Program-made: the position numbers and the translations under genes
From: JAGVUD01 sp052033935
Lineage (GTDB): Bacteria > Armatimonadota > UBA5829 > DSUL01
Direction of reading: 5' to 3'
Assembly: GCA_052033935.1 (NCBI GenBank)
Contig: JBPOJE010000081.1
Span: forward strand, 1-8,013
Length of the DNA: 8,013 nt
Shown: in pieces, positions 1 to 6,513 of the stretch
Layout of the letters: each line of letters opens with the position of its first letter
How positions within the stretch are numbered: position 1 is the first letter of the stretch
Notes under the pieces: generated by a model
The model's input: the letters and a program-made list of their open reading frames with translations, nothing else
Database searches by the model: none
What the model was told of the DNA's origin: nothing

Positions 1-126
1 TTCCTCGAAGCTCACAATGAAGACCCCAAGGTCTTCCTATGGAAGAAGGATGCCGCCACCATACTCGCCAAAGTAGCCCGCGCAGGGCACGCTATCTGTA
101 AAGAACCGTCACGTGCAGTACACTAG
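1..126 (+). pseudogene. IS630-family transposase, C-terminal end (truncated by window edge)
   Basis: Reading from base 1, the frame stays open for 41 codons and stops at TAG 124-126. The peptide contains AHNEDPKVFLWKKDA followed by ILAKVARA, closely matching the conserved tail of IS630-family DDE transposases (family pattern AHNENPKPFxW...ILAKVARAR). The tail after it diverges from the usual ending, so the copy may be decayed, but no internal stop is visible. The catalytic DDE region lies left of the window, so intactness cannot be judged; it could equally be the end of an intact element. The family duplicates a TA, often within CTAG, and CTAG occurs exactly at the stop codon (122-125). The element end is therefore probably here. 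Confidence 0.75.
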
Positions 127-187
127 GTGCCTTCAGGCGAAGTTCCCGGGCGAGACAGGTTTTTTTATCGAAAATGCTGATTTGGTG

Positions 188-216
188 TTTACAAACAGGA
201 TGCGATGCGTTACCAT
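188..216 (+). promoter_or_regulatory. Weak sigma70-like promoter ahead of the hairpin-rich region
   Basis: TTTACA (188-193) is separated by 17 bases from TACCAT (211-216), giving an expected start near 223. The -35 matches the consensus at five of six positions and the -10 at only four of six. Its value comes from its position, just upstream of the hairpin array that ends in a terminator at 471. Alone it would be unconvincing. Confidence 0.3.
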
Positions 217-222
217 AGCATC

Positions 223-471
223 GTGCCGGAGCTGATTTCCCGCTCAGGCCGCCTGTTCTGGCTCGGCCAGGGCAGGCGGACGGGAGGAGGATCAACCTTC
301 CACGGATGCTTTCGGCCGGCAGTCGTGAAGCTGTTGGAGTTCGGCCAGTTTGTGGCTAGGACCGCGCCGAGTCCGTTCGGCGCAGTGCCGGGAACGCCCG
401 GCGCAGCCGGCCAGTTCGGATGCCTGTTTACCGCAGGTGCCGCAAGAACGCGAAATTGCACGGCATTTTTT
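223..471 (+). ncRNA. Candidate structured non-coding RNA, about 250 nt, family not recognised
   Basis: No credible protein is coded here, but the region folds by eye into consecutive strong hairpins. The first is TCCCG 238-242 with CGGGA 281-285, enclosing CCGCCTG 249-255 with CAGGCGG 273-279 and TGGC 259-262 with GCCA 266-269. The second is CACG 301-304 with CGTG 324-327, enclosing TGC/GCA. The third is GCCA 344-347 with TGGC 353-356. The fourth is GCGCCGA 364-370 with TCGGCGC 377-383. The fifth is GCCGGG 387-392 with CCCGGC 397-402, extendable by a G-U and a G-C pair. An intrinsic terminator follows (438-471), and its U tract puts the RNA on the plus strand. I compared it by eye with SRP RNA, RNase P, 6S and tmRNA landmarks and saw none. 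GC-rich DNA forms hairpins easily, so this rests on their density, order and the terminator. The ends are approximate. Confidence 0.45.
438..471 (+). terminator. Intrinsic terminator upstream of the exported-protein gene
   Basis: TGCC (438-441) plus GCAA (442-445) pairs with TTGC (456-459) plus GGCA (462-465), leaving a two-base bulge (460-461) and a ten-base loop. Six T residues follow directly (466-471). It ends whatever is transcribed from the left and insulates the promoter that starts 12 bases later. Confidence 0.65.
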
Positions 472-482
472 CGATTTCTCAC

Positions 483-512
483 TTGACGCCGCTCAAGGGA
501 CGGCGCTATACT
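483..512 (+). promoter_or_regulatory. Sigma70-type promoter for the exported 221-aa protein
   Basis: TTGACG (483-488) and TATACT (507-512) are separated by 18 bases and each match the consensus at five of six positions. Transcription should start near 519, giving a leader of about 44 bases with AGGAG at 551-555. This placement rules out a start at 350 for the downstream gene. Confidence 0.75.
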
Positions 513-562
513 TCTATAGCTACAGGTGTCTTTCTGTCGGCTCTGTGGAAAGGAGAGATGTT

Positions 563-1228
563 ATGAATAGGACAGGTATCGCTCTCTTGGTTGCGACGTT
601 GGCGCTGAGTCTCTCGCTCAGTGTGGTTGCCGCACCCGTGACGACATCCATTACCATCAACCAGGGCTGGAACATGATCGCGTTCCCGACTGTTCCGCTG
701 AGTCCTGACCCTGCTGATGTATTCAGTGGCTACAGCGATCAAGGCGTGACGGGCAGTGACGCAATTTATTACAGCCTGTTTCGCTACGATCCCATACGTG
801 CGTCCAACCCTCCGTATGACCCGGATGATCCCACGTGGGGCAACCTCTTGATCGGTGATGGCTACCAGCTATTCAGGAAGGACCCGGGGCCGGTGACCGT
901 CAGCTACCAGGGCGTGGACGTGAGCGGCGACCATTGGCTGAGCCTTCCTCGCGCCGGATGGACGTTGATTGGCTACCCGAACAACACTCCCGCCTCGGTG
1001 GACTACGAGGATCTGCTCGTCACCAACGGCATCGTCACCAAGACGATCCAAGAGGCAATTGAAGCGAGCTGGCTGTCGGAGTTCGCGTACCATATAGATA
1101 CCTTGACCGGCAGCAACAAGATGGTCGGTATTGATGAGGATCCGCCTTGGAACACGTTGCAGATTAACAAGGGCTACTGGTTCTTCACGTTCCAGGACAA
1201 CTTGGCCCTGATCGTTCCTGGCGCGTAA
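563..1228 (+). CDS. Exported protein with two GWN/GYW repeat modules, function unknown
   Basis: The protein has 221 residues. I chose ATG 563 because AGGAG (551-555) lies seven bases upstream, the promoter lies at 483-512, and a signal peptide begins exactly here: MNR, a hydrophobic stretch at about residues 5-22 and a likely cleavage site after VVAA (residue 24). The mature part is an internal duplication. GWNMIAFP (35-42) recurs as GWTLIGYP (132-139), and GYQLF (100-104) recurs as GYWFF (204-208), about 100 residues apart. The pair 'GWNLIS.P ... GKGYW' is a recurring module in secreted and cell-surface proteins of many bacteria and archaea, usually attached to larger proteins; here two copies form the whole protein. 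There are no cysteines and no catalytic motif that I recognise. A binding or surface role is inference. The gene is monocistronic, with its own promoter and terminator. The same frame is open back to 350, but that extension is not credible. Confidence 0.8.
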   Translation: MNRTGIALLVATLALSLSLSVVAAPVTTSITINQGWNMIAFPTVPLSPDPADVFSGYSDQGVTGSDAIYYSLFRYDPIRASNPPYDPDDPTWGNLLIGDGYQLFRKDPGPVTVSYQGVDVSGDHWLSLPRAGWTLIGYPNNTPASVDYEDLLVTNGIVTKTIQEAIEASWLSEFAYHIDTLTGSNKMVGIDEDPPWNTLQINKGYWFFTFQDNLALIVPGA

Positions 1229-1267
1229 GTAACCAAGAGAGCGAAGCTTCTTAAGAAGTGAAACTTT

Positions 1268-1312
1268 GGGGTCTGCCCGGCTGGCTAGGCTAGACAGGCA
1301 GACCCCGTTTTT
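1268..1312 (+). terminator. Strong intrinsic terminator after the exported-protein gene
   Basis: GGGGTCTGCC (1268-1277) pairs perfectly with GGCAGACCCC (1297-1306), followed by G and five T residues (1308-1312). The ten-pair stem encloses a 19-base segment. On the minus strand the hairpin is not followed by a T run, so it is not an evident bidirectional terminator for the convergent sirtuin gene. A separate perfect palindrome, CTTCTTAAGAAG (1247-1258), lies between the stop codon and this stem; I see no role for it. Confidence 0.85.
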
Positions 1313-1375
1313 GCGTACCAAGCGTTTTCGCGCAGCTGGGCAGGGGCCGCAAAGCAGAGGAAGAGGTGGTTCTCC

Positions 1376-2101
1376 CTACAGAAGAGCCAGCAGCGCAGGG
1401 AGGGCCTCCGCGGACGAAGCGCGGACGCAGACATCGGCAAGGTGAGACAGGCAGGTCTCCTGCGGATTCAGTTCTATGACCCCGCCCCCGAGCGCAGAGA
1501 CATTATCCGCCAGGCCGTAGCCCCCGCTGACAGCGCCCGATGTCCCGACAATCAGAATCACATCGGCCTCCATCGAGAACGCCAGCGCCCGGTTGATGAC
1601 AGCCTTCGGCAGAGTCTCCCCGAACCAGACGATGCCTGGCCGCCCGAGGCTGCCGCACTCGGGACACGACGGCAGTGTTCTCTCGTCCACCAGGCCTTCC
1701 GGCTGAAGCGGCACGTCGAAAGAGCCCCGCCACGAACAGCTGGTACACCACACGGCCATCAAGTCACCATGAATCTTCGCAATCTGCCGGGAGCCAGCTC
1801 TCTCGCTCAGATCGTCAATGTTCTGCGTTACCAGAAGAAACCCGTCCGGAGCGAATATCTGCTCAATCCGCGTCAGCGCAAAGTGCCCGGGGTTCGGACG
1901 GACCGTCGTGAGCTGCTGCTGCCGCTCGGCGTAGAAGCGCCACACCAGAGCCGGGTCGCGCTGGAAGCCCTCCGGCGTCGCGACGTCTTCCACGCGGTGC
2001 TCCTCCCACAGACCACCCTGGTCCCTGAAGGTGGGAATGCCGCTCTCGGCGCTCAGACCCGCCCCGGCGAACACCAGCAGCCGGGTGCAGTCCCGGAGCA
2101 T
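1376..2101 (-). CDS. Sirtuin (SIR2 family NAD-dependent protein deacylase), class III / CobB-SIRT5-like
   Basis: The enzyme removes acyl groups from lysines using NAD+, giving nicotinamide and O-acyl-ADP-ribose, and should act in the cytoplasm. From ATG 2101 it has 241 residues. The NAD-binding GAGLSAESGIPTFR lies at 13-26, TQNID at 92-96 and the catalytic His in IHG at 111. Zinc is bound by C119/C122 and C146/C149, followed by RPGIVWFGE (154-162) and GTS (186-188). Y57 and R60 sit in FYAER, the Tyr-x-x-Arg pair that in SIRT5 and CobB binds the carboxylate of succinyl- or malonyl-lysine, so desuccinylase/demalonylase activity is plausible. The 32 bases before ATG 2101 are in frame and read like the usual N-terminal sirtuin helix (AERDIEKAAK), so the true start may be CTG 2137, overlapping the stop of the upstream gene. 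It is probably co-transcribed with that gene. The family call is secure; the start is not. Confidence 0.93.
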   Translation of the reverse strand: MLRDCTRLLVFAGAGLSAESGIPTFRDQGGLWEEHRVEDVATPEGFQRDPALVWRFYAERQQQLTTVRPNPGHFALTRIEQIFAPDGFLLVTQNIDDLSERAGSRQIAKIHGDLMAVWCTSCSWRGSFDVPLQPEGLVDERTLPSCPECGSLGRPGIVWFGETLPKAVINRALAFSMEADVILIVGTSGAVSGGYGLADNVSALGGGVIELNPQETCLSHLADVCVRASSAEALPALLALL

Positions 2102-2133
2102 CTTCGCCGCTTTTTCGATGTCTCTTTCTGCTA

Positions 2134-5100
2134 TCAGTCGTACACGTCCACTTCTATCGCAAGGCGCTGGCCGAACATACCCCGGCCATCGCAGTTCATC
2201 CTGAGTTCGAGAGATGCCGGCCCGGAAAGAGGTGAAATCTCCACTTCAACTCCCCCTATCGTCTGCAGGCTCGCGGCGTCGCCGGGCAGGGACGCATCCA
2301 CGACATTCTCCCCCATCTTGAGGCGAAGAGTCACGCTCCCCGGTCCGTCGGTCTTTCGAAGCCACTTCGCCTCACCGGTGTTGGTGACTGTGGTGCGCAG
2401 TCTCAGCGGGACGCCCCGCCGGGCCCGGACCGTGCCGCCCTCGATAGCGGCCCATAGCCCGTCGCCGTGGCGCGCTTCGAGACAGCAGATCTCGGCGTTC
2501 AGATACTTCGGGGGATTATCGCCGGTCCAAGGCACGCCGCCCACGGCCACCGCAGGGCAGTCCGCGCTTGTCGTTCCCGTGCCTTCCGTCCTGAGCGCCA
2601 CACGGCGGCCTGACTTCACCCGCGCCAGATACTCATCTTTCGCAGCCGCCCACACTCCGGCATAGCCGTCCACATGTCGGTCGCGGTCAATCACGATGAC
2701 TCCGGCGGCCGCCGGCAGCCTGATAGCGGCTTCAACCCAACGCGCCTCCGCCGACATGACCCTTGCAGCCGGACGCGGCTCACAATCCTGACGGACCAGC
2801 CCATAGTCGCTGACCTCTTCGACTCTGAAACCTCCGGGCCACCACCACGCCGCCGAGCCATTCGCGTGCGAGCGCCTGAACATCTCGTAGCATTTGCGGT
2901 AGTGCTCGGCCTGATCCTCCAGAGCCTGAGTGCTCAGGGTGTCGGGCCAGATGCTCAGCCCGAACTCAGCCCAGAACACGGGCTTACCGCCCGAGACGAA
3001 GCGCCCGTACTCGGTCGTAAACCCCGCTGCGAGGTAGTTGTCCAGATCACCGGCAAGGGCGTAGCCTTCCGGGGATGTGAAATCGAGATGCGCCGCGCCG
3101 CTGGCGAGGTCGAAAGGCATCATCGGAACCAGCCAGGCCTGTCCCGTACCCCCGAAACCCGTCCGGGCGCCCAGTAGATGGTTAGGGTCAATCGAACGCA
3201 CGAACCGGGCGACTTCTCCGTATCCCCGGCTAATCAGATCGTCCGCAAAGCGGCGGTAGGCCGCCACCATCCTGCGCCACTCGCCGTCCGTTGTGACCTG
3301 TTCGTCCGAAGGCGATGCCGGCTGACCATCGTCCGTCAGCGGAACCGCCACGCCCCAGTCCTTCTCAGCCCGCGCCACACTTCCGTACTGCTCCTCGATC
3401 CATTCCTTCCAGCGAGCGTCGAAGGAAGCACGCTCGGCGCGCAGGCCCAGTCTCGGCTCCCAGGCAAGGTCGTAGGCGAACACCTGCGAGTTGTGGGCCA
3501 GTCCGGCCGCCTCGATCAACTGGCGCACCTTCGGAAGATCCGGCGTCAAGGGGTGGCCGCCATCCAGGAAGATGTTGACAACGACTCGGTGATTCCTGCA
3601 GCGATCCAGAAAGTCCACGAGCTGAGGAGCCGTCTCCGGGTCTTTATACTGGACGCTCACCAGGTTGATGCGAAGCATCTCGAGCATCTGCAGGTCTCTC
3701 TCGATCACCTCCGGGTCGTACCGCAACCGCCCGAGCCAGCTTCCGGACAACTCCCCGGGCTCCATGCCTACACGCGAGCGGGGCCAGTAGTTCACGCCGT
3801 TCGCGTAGAACGGCTTGCCCGCCCGCCTGAACTGGCCATGCCCGGTGGTTACACGCTCCCCGGAGGCCTCAGGGTGAAGCACTACCACCGGCTGCAGGAG
3901 CGTGTCCACAGTCCGCCCCCCCTCGAACAGGCGCGTAACAACGCGGGCCGCGCCCGGTTGGGCGGTGCAGGGAAGACCCTGCTTCTCCCACTTCTCCATG
4001 GCCCCGGAGGCGACCGGACGCTCTTCGCCCGCCAGGAGAGTGATCTCCTTGCCCTCCTGAACAAGAGAGACGGACGGCCGAACGTTTCGTAAGGCGGTCC
4101 TGGCGCCCACCACCACACAGCCTGCCCCGAAGGCAGCCTTATCGCCCGAACCAAGCGCGAATGCGTCGGACCCAGCCATACGGATAAACGGCTGCGAGAA
4201 CATCCTGCCCGCCATCTCCGCAGCCAGAGCCGCAATCCGGTCCCTGTCCTTATCAGGCAGATGGCGGGTCTCCAGGCCAATCGCGCCCCAGACGCCGCCC
4301 GCGTAGCGGCCCTCGAAATGAACCAGCATCCAGGCGAAACTGCCCCTCCACTCCCCGTTGTCGCCGTAAGCGTCCACACAGGGGATAAACCGCGCCGGGG
4401 CCAGATCGCCATCCGGCAGGCCGAGCCCCCGGGGCCGCCAGACCGGCGTCACACCGGAAAAACGGCCCTGCATCGCGAAGGTTCTGTCAACCACCGACTG
4501 GTCTGCCCTCGCGCTCAGGCTGCACGCGCCCGCCGTCGGATACACCTTGTACGACGGACTCAACGTGTCCAGCACAGGAAGCGGCGACCTCATCCCCGCG
4601 AGCTGGTCGGTGGATATGCCAATGTCCCGAATCCAGAACAGATGTGCACCCTTCGGGAGCAGGCCGTTGTTCTCGGCGAGGCCGAACGAAACCTGAACGG
4701 CGTTGTCCGGATTGAAGCAATCGTCCGACCCTCCGCGTCCCTTCGAATCGTTGCCCATCCGGTGCTTGAAGTCGGATGGAGCCAGAGCGAAACGTGTCCA
4801 CTTTTCGGAGAGCTTCACGTCCGCTATCCACCTCGATCCGTCGGCTTCCCGCCACTCGACGGTCAGCCGGGGCGTGTTTCTGTCTCCGCGCGCCTCAAAC
4901 ACGGTCACCGTCCGGCCGTAGCCGAACGGTTGATCGAGTTGTGCGGACATATACATGTTCCATCCGGAAATGTCCGACACAAAACTCGCCAGCGCCCCGT
5001 CGCGAACAGTGAGACGCTCTTCGAACTCCGGATGGTTGGTGGTGCGCTGCCAGAGCTTCTCATCACCGGGCTTGAGTTCGAACAGCAGCTTCTCGGGGGG

Positions 5101-5490
5101 TATCTTCGCGAACTCGTCCTGAGCCGCCGACCGGGTCATCCACCGCCCGTCATGGTGTACAAACAGATCCTCGAACATCGGGCCGCCGATCGCAAGCAGG
5201 CACCCGCCGTTTTCGAGATACTGCTCAAGTGCTGTCAGCGCGGGCTGGGGGAAACAGCAGGCGTTGGGGAGCACAAGCAGCGCCGGCCGCCGCGACAGGC
5301 CCACGGCCAGATCCCCGTGTGCCGCCAGCTCGACTTCGAAGCCGGAATCCCGCAGACGGGAGGCCAGAGACCGTGCAAGCCCCGCATCCGTGCTCTGGTA
5401 GATGAGCGCGGTGGTCGCGGTGAAGGCGGGGATCACGGCGAAGCAGAGCAACAGGATGACGGCGAGCCAGAAGAGTAAGCCTGCGTCCAT
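2134..5490 (-). CDS. Large exported multidomain glycoside hydrolase-like protein (clan GH-A TIM barrel)
   Basis: The protein has 1118 residues. A hydrophobic segment at about 4-27 is a signal peptide or membrane anchor, although its N-terminus (MDAG) lacks the usual positive charges. Residues 27-110 (ALIYQSTDAGLARSLASRL, LLVLPNACC, YLENGGCLLAIGGP) resemble the class I amidotransferase-like / ThuA-like fold often found beside glycosidase barrels. Residues 170-295 look like a beta-sandwich carbohydrate-binding module. About 550-900 is the barrel: FYANGVNYWP (561-570), a likely acid/base E678 in AWEP, an EQYGSVARAEKDWG segment (700-713) like that of GH42, and a likely nucleophile E842 in FWAEFG. 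Residues 1018-1118 look Ig-like. The residue before E678 is Trp rather than the near-universal Asn. GH5, GH42 and GH2 relatives share this outline, so I do not assign a family or substrate. GAGGG-like GAGGG (5505-5501) lies ten bases before the ATG. I found no convincing promoter in 5491-5656; transcription may come through from the sigma factor gene. Confidence 0.8.
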   Translation of the reverse strand: MDAGLLFWLAVILLLCFAVIPAFTATTALIYQSTDAGLARSLASRLRDSGFEVELAAHGDLAVGLSRRPALLVLPNACCFPQPALTALEQYLENGGCLLAIGGPMFEDLFVHHDGRWMTRSAAQDEFAKIPPEKLLFELKPGDEKLWQRTTNHPEFEERLTVRDGALASFVSDISGWNMYMSAQLDQPFGYGRTVTVFEARGDRNTPRLTVEWREADGSRWIADVKLSEKWTRFALAPSDFKHRMGNDSKGRGGSDDCFNPDNAVQVSFGLAENNGLLPKGAHLFWIRDIGISTDQLAGMRSPLPVLDTLSPSYKVYPTAGACSLSARADQSVVDRTFAMQGRFSGVTPVWRPRGLGLPDGDLAPARFIPCVDAYGDNGEWRGSFAWMLVHFEGRYAGGVWGAIGLETRHLPDKDRDRIAALAAEMAGRMFSQPFIRMAGSDAFALGSGDKAAFGAGCVVVGARTALRNVRPSVSLVQEGKEITLLAGEERPVASGAMEKWEKQGLPCTAQPGAARVVTRLFEGGRTVDTLLQPVVVLHPEASGERVTTGHGQFRRAGKPFYANGVNYWPRSRVGMEPGELSGSWLGRLRYDPEVIERDLQMLEMLRINLVSVQYKDPETAPQLVDFLDRCRNHRVVVNIFLDGGHPLTPDLPKVRQLIEAAGLAHNSQVFAYDLAWEPRLGLRAERASFDARWKEWIEEQYGSVARAEKDWGVAVPLTDDGQPASPSDEQVTTDGEWRRMVAAYRRFADDLISRGYGEVARFVRSIDPNHLLGARTGFGGTGQAWLVPMMPFDLASGAAHLDFTSPEGYALAGDLDNYLAAGFTTEYGRFVSGGKPVFWAEFGLSIWPDTLSTQALEDQAEHYRKCYEMFRRSHANGSAAWWWPGGFRVEEVSDYGLVRQDCEPRPAARVMSAEARWVEAAIRLPAAAGVIVIDRDRHVDGYAGVWAAAKDEYLARVKSGRRVALRTEGTGTTSADCPAVAVGGVPWTGDNPPKYLNAEICCLEARHGDGLWAAIEGGTVRARRGVPLRLRTTVTNTGEAKWLRKTDGPGSVTLRLKMGENVVDASLPGDAASLQTIGGVEVEISPLSGPASLELRMNCDGRGMFGQRLAIEVDVYD

Positions 5491-5656
5491 TGTGGGTAAA
5501 CCCTCAGTCCTTGTGATGACGTTAGCAGGCGGACAGGAACTCTGCCGACCTGCCTGTAGCTGCGCGAGGCCTCACCGGGCGGTCCTTACGGCCGGCCAAT
5601 GCCGGGGTCGCAAGCCGACGCTCAAAAAACGCCGACATCCCACCTGCAATCTTCTG

Positions 5657-6340
5657 CTAGATGGTCTCCTCGTTGAACAGCCAGCTCGTTGGCGCGACTG
5701 CCACTTTGCGCTTGATGCGGGCCAAGGCGTTGTCAACGCTCTTGGTGTTGCAGTGCAGGTCGGCGGCGATCTCACGGTAGCTCTTGCCCATCTGGTAGCC
5801 CGCGAGCACAAACCACTCGAAATCCGACAGCATGCGCCGCAGCATCGTGGACATTCGCCTGCTATCCTCCCGGCGGATGAGCAACTCCTCCGGGTCAACG
5901 TTGTCAGACGAACTCAGAACGTCGGCGAGGCTCCACTCGCTATCCGAGTCCTCGGCGGGATACTCGAGTGAGATGGAAGTGTTCAGCGGGGCCTGTTTCT
6001 GGCGGGTTGCGGTCTTTATGGCGGTGATGACGTGCCGTTCGATGCAGATTCGCGCAAAGGAGAGGAAGCTGATCTCCTTGTCGGACCGGTAGTCGTTGAT
6101 CGCCTGCCACAGGCCGATCATACCTATCTGCACCAGATCATCCTTTTCGGCGCCCATAAGGAAATAGGAGCGCACTTTCGTGCGCACCAGTCCCCGGTAC
6201 TTATAGAGCAGAAACTCGAAGGCGTGCTTTTCGCCAGCCTGGGCTCGGTCTACTATCTGCCGATCGGACAATTGCGCATACCGTACTCGTGTCGGCGGAG
6301 CCGTCTCCGAGACACGACACTCCGTAAGCGTTTGTGTCAT
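5657..6340 (-). CDS. sigH: RNA polymerase sigma factor, SigH/Spo0H type (sigma70 family)
   Basis: This 227-residue protein directs RNA polymerase to a subset of promoters. Region 2 (about 24-118) carries LSDRQIVDRAQAG, the LLYKYRGLVRTKVRSYFL helix, DDLVQIGMIGLWQAINDY (67-84) and ERHVITAIKTATRQKQAPLN (101-120), close to the Firmicutes sporulation sigma-H signature. Region 4 (about 170-212) contains YREIAADL and KSVDNALARIKRK, the -35-binding helix-turn-helix typical of Spo0H. The length suits the family (about 215-225). The frame stays open upstream to 6661, but the promoter at 6422-6450 begins transcription near 6415 and homology starts just after ATG 6340. The ribosome site is weak (GAGGT about 11 bases upstream). 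No anti-sigma factor or sporulation gene is in the window, so its regulon is unknown; the symbol reflects family resemblance, not a proven sporulation role. Confidence 0.88.
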   Translation of the reverse strand: MTQTLTECRVSETAPPTRVRYAQLSDRQIVDRAQAGEKHAFEFLLYKYRGLVRTKVRSYFLMGAEKDDLVQIGMIGLWQAINDYRSDKEISFLSFARICIERHVITAIKTATRQKQAPLNTSISLEYPAEDSDSEWSLADVLSSSDNVDPEELLIRREDSRRMSTMLRRMLSDFEWFVLAGYQMGKSYREIAADLHCNTKSVDNALARIKRKVAVAPTSWLFNEETI

Positions 6341-6421
6341 ACCTGCGCGATACCTCGCAACAACAGAGGTTGTGCCAGGATGACTCCCCGCGCACGGACA
6401 GCCTTCCTTAGCATTGGCGGC

Positions 6422-6450
6422 ATTATACAGCACCCGCATGGGCAATGCAA
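6422..6450 (-). promoter_or_regulatory. Sigma70-type promoter of the SigH-like gene
   Basis: On the minus strand TTGCAT (6450-6445) is followed after exactly 17 bases by a perfect TATAAT (6427-6422). Transcription should start near 6415, leaving a leader of about 75 bases before ATG 6340. The sigma gene can therefore be transcribed independently of the MEMO1-like gene. Confidence 0.8.
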
Positions 6451-6483
6451 GCTGAATCGGCAACATTTTGTGCTCAAATCCTC

Positions 6484-6508
6484 GGGCGGCGGCAACGCGC
6501 AGCCGCCC
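6484..6508 (-). terminator. GC-rich hairpin just after the MEMO1-like gene, possible terminator
   Basis: GGGCGGC and GCCGCCC pair perfectly over seven bases with an 11-base loop, starting five bases after the TGA at 6514-6516. No T run follows on the minus strand, so it may instead protect the 3' end or need another factor. Its position between that gene and the next promoter fits a transcript boundary. Confidence 0.45.
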
Positions 6509-6513
6509 GTACG

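Noticed and set aside
205..486. Open frames on both strands over the hairpin-rich region
   Set aside because: Both peptides are low in recognisable pattern, have no ribosome site I can see, and run into the terminator stem.
350..562. 71-codon upstream extension of the exported-protein frame
   Set aside because: It runs through the terminator and promoter, and the signal peptide and AGGAG site place the start at 563.
1442..5478. Long plus-strand open frames antisense to the sirtuin and hydrolase genes
   Set aside because: They are arginine- and proline-rich mirror frames produced by GC-biased third positions, with no recognisable domains or promoters.
5494..5503. Palindrome GGGTAAACCC next to the hydrolase start, considered as an operator
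   Set aside because: It is a single short palindrome with no second copy in the window, which is too little support for a binding site.
5621..5630. Minus-strand T6 run after the sigma factor gene, considered as a terminator
   Set aside because: The bases just upstream form no hairpin; the nearby CCGGC/GCCGG stem lies on the wrong side of the run.
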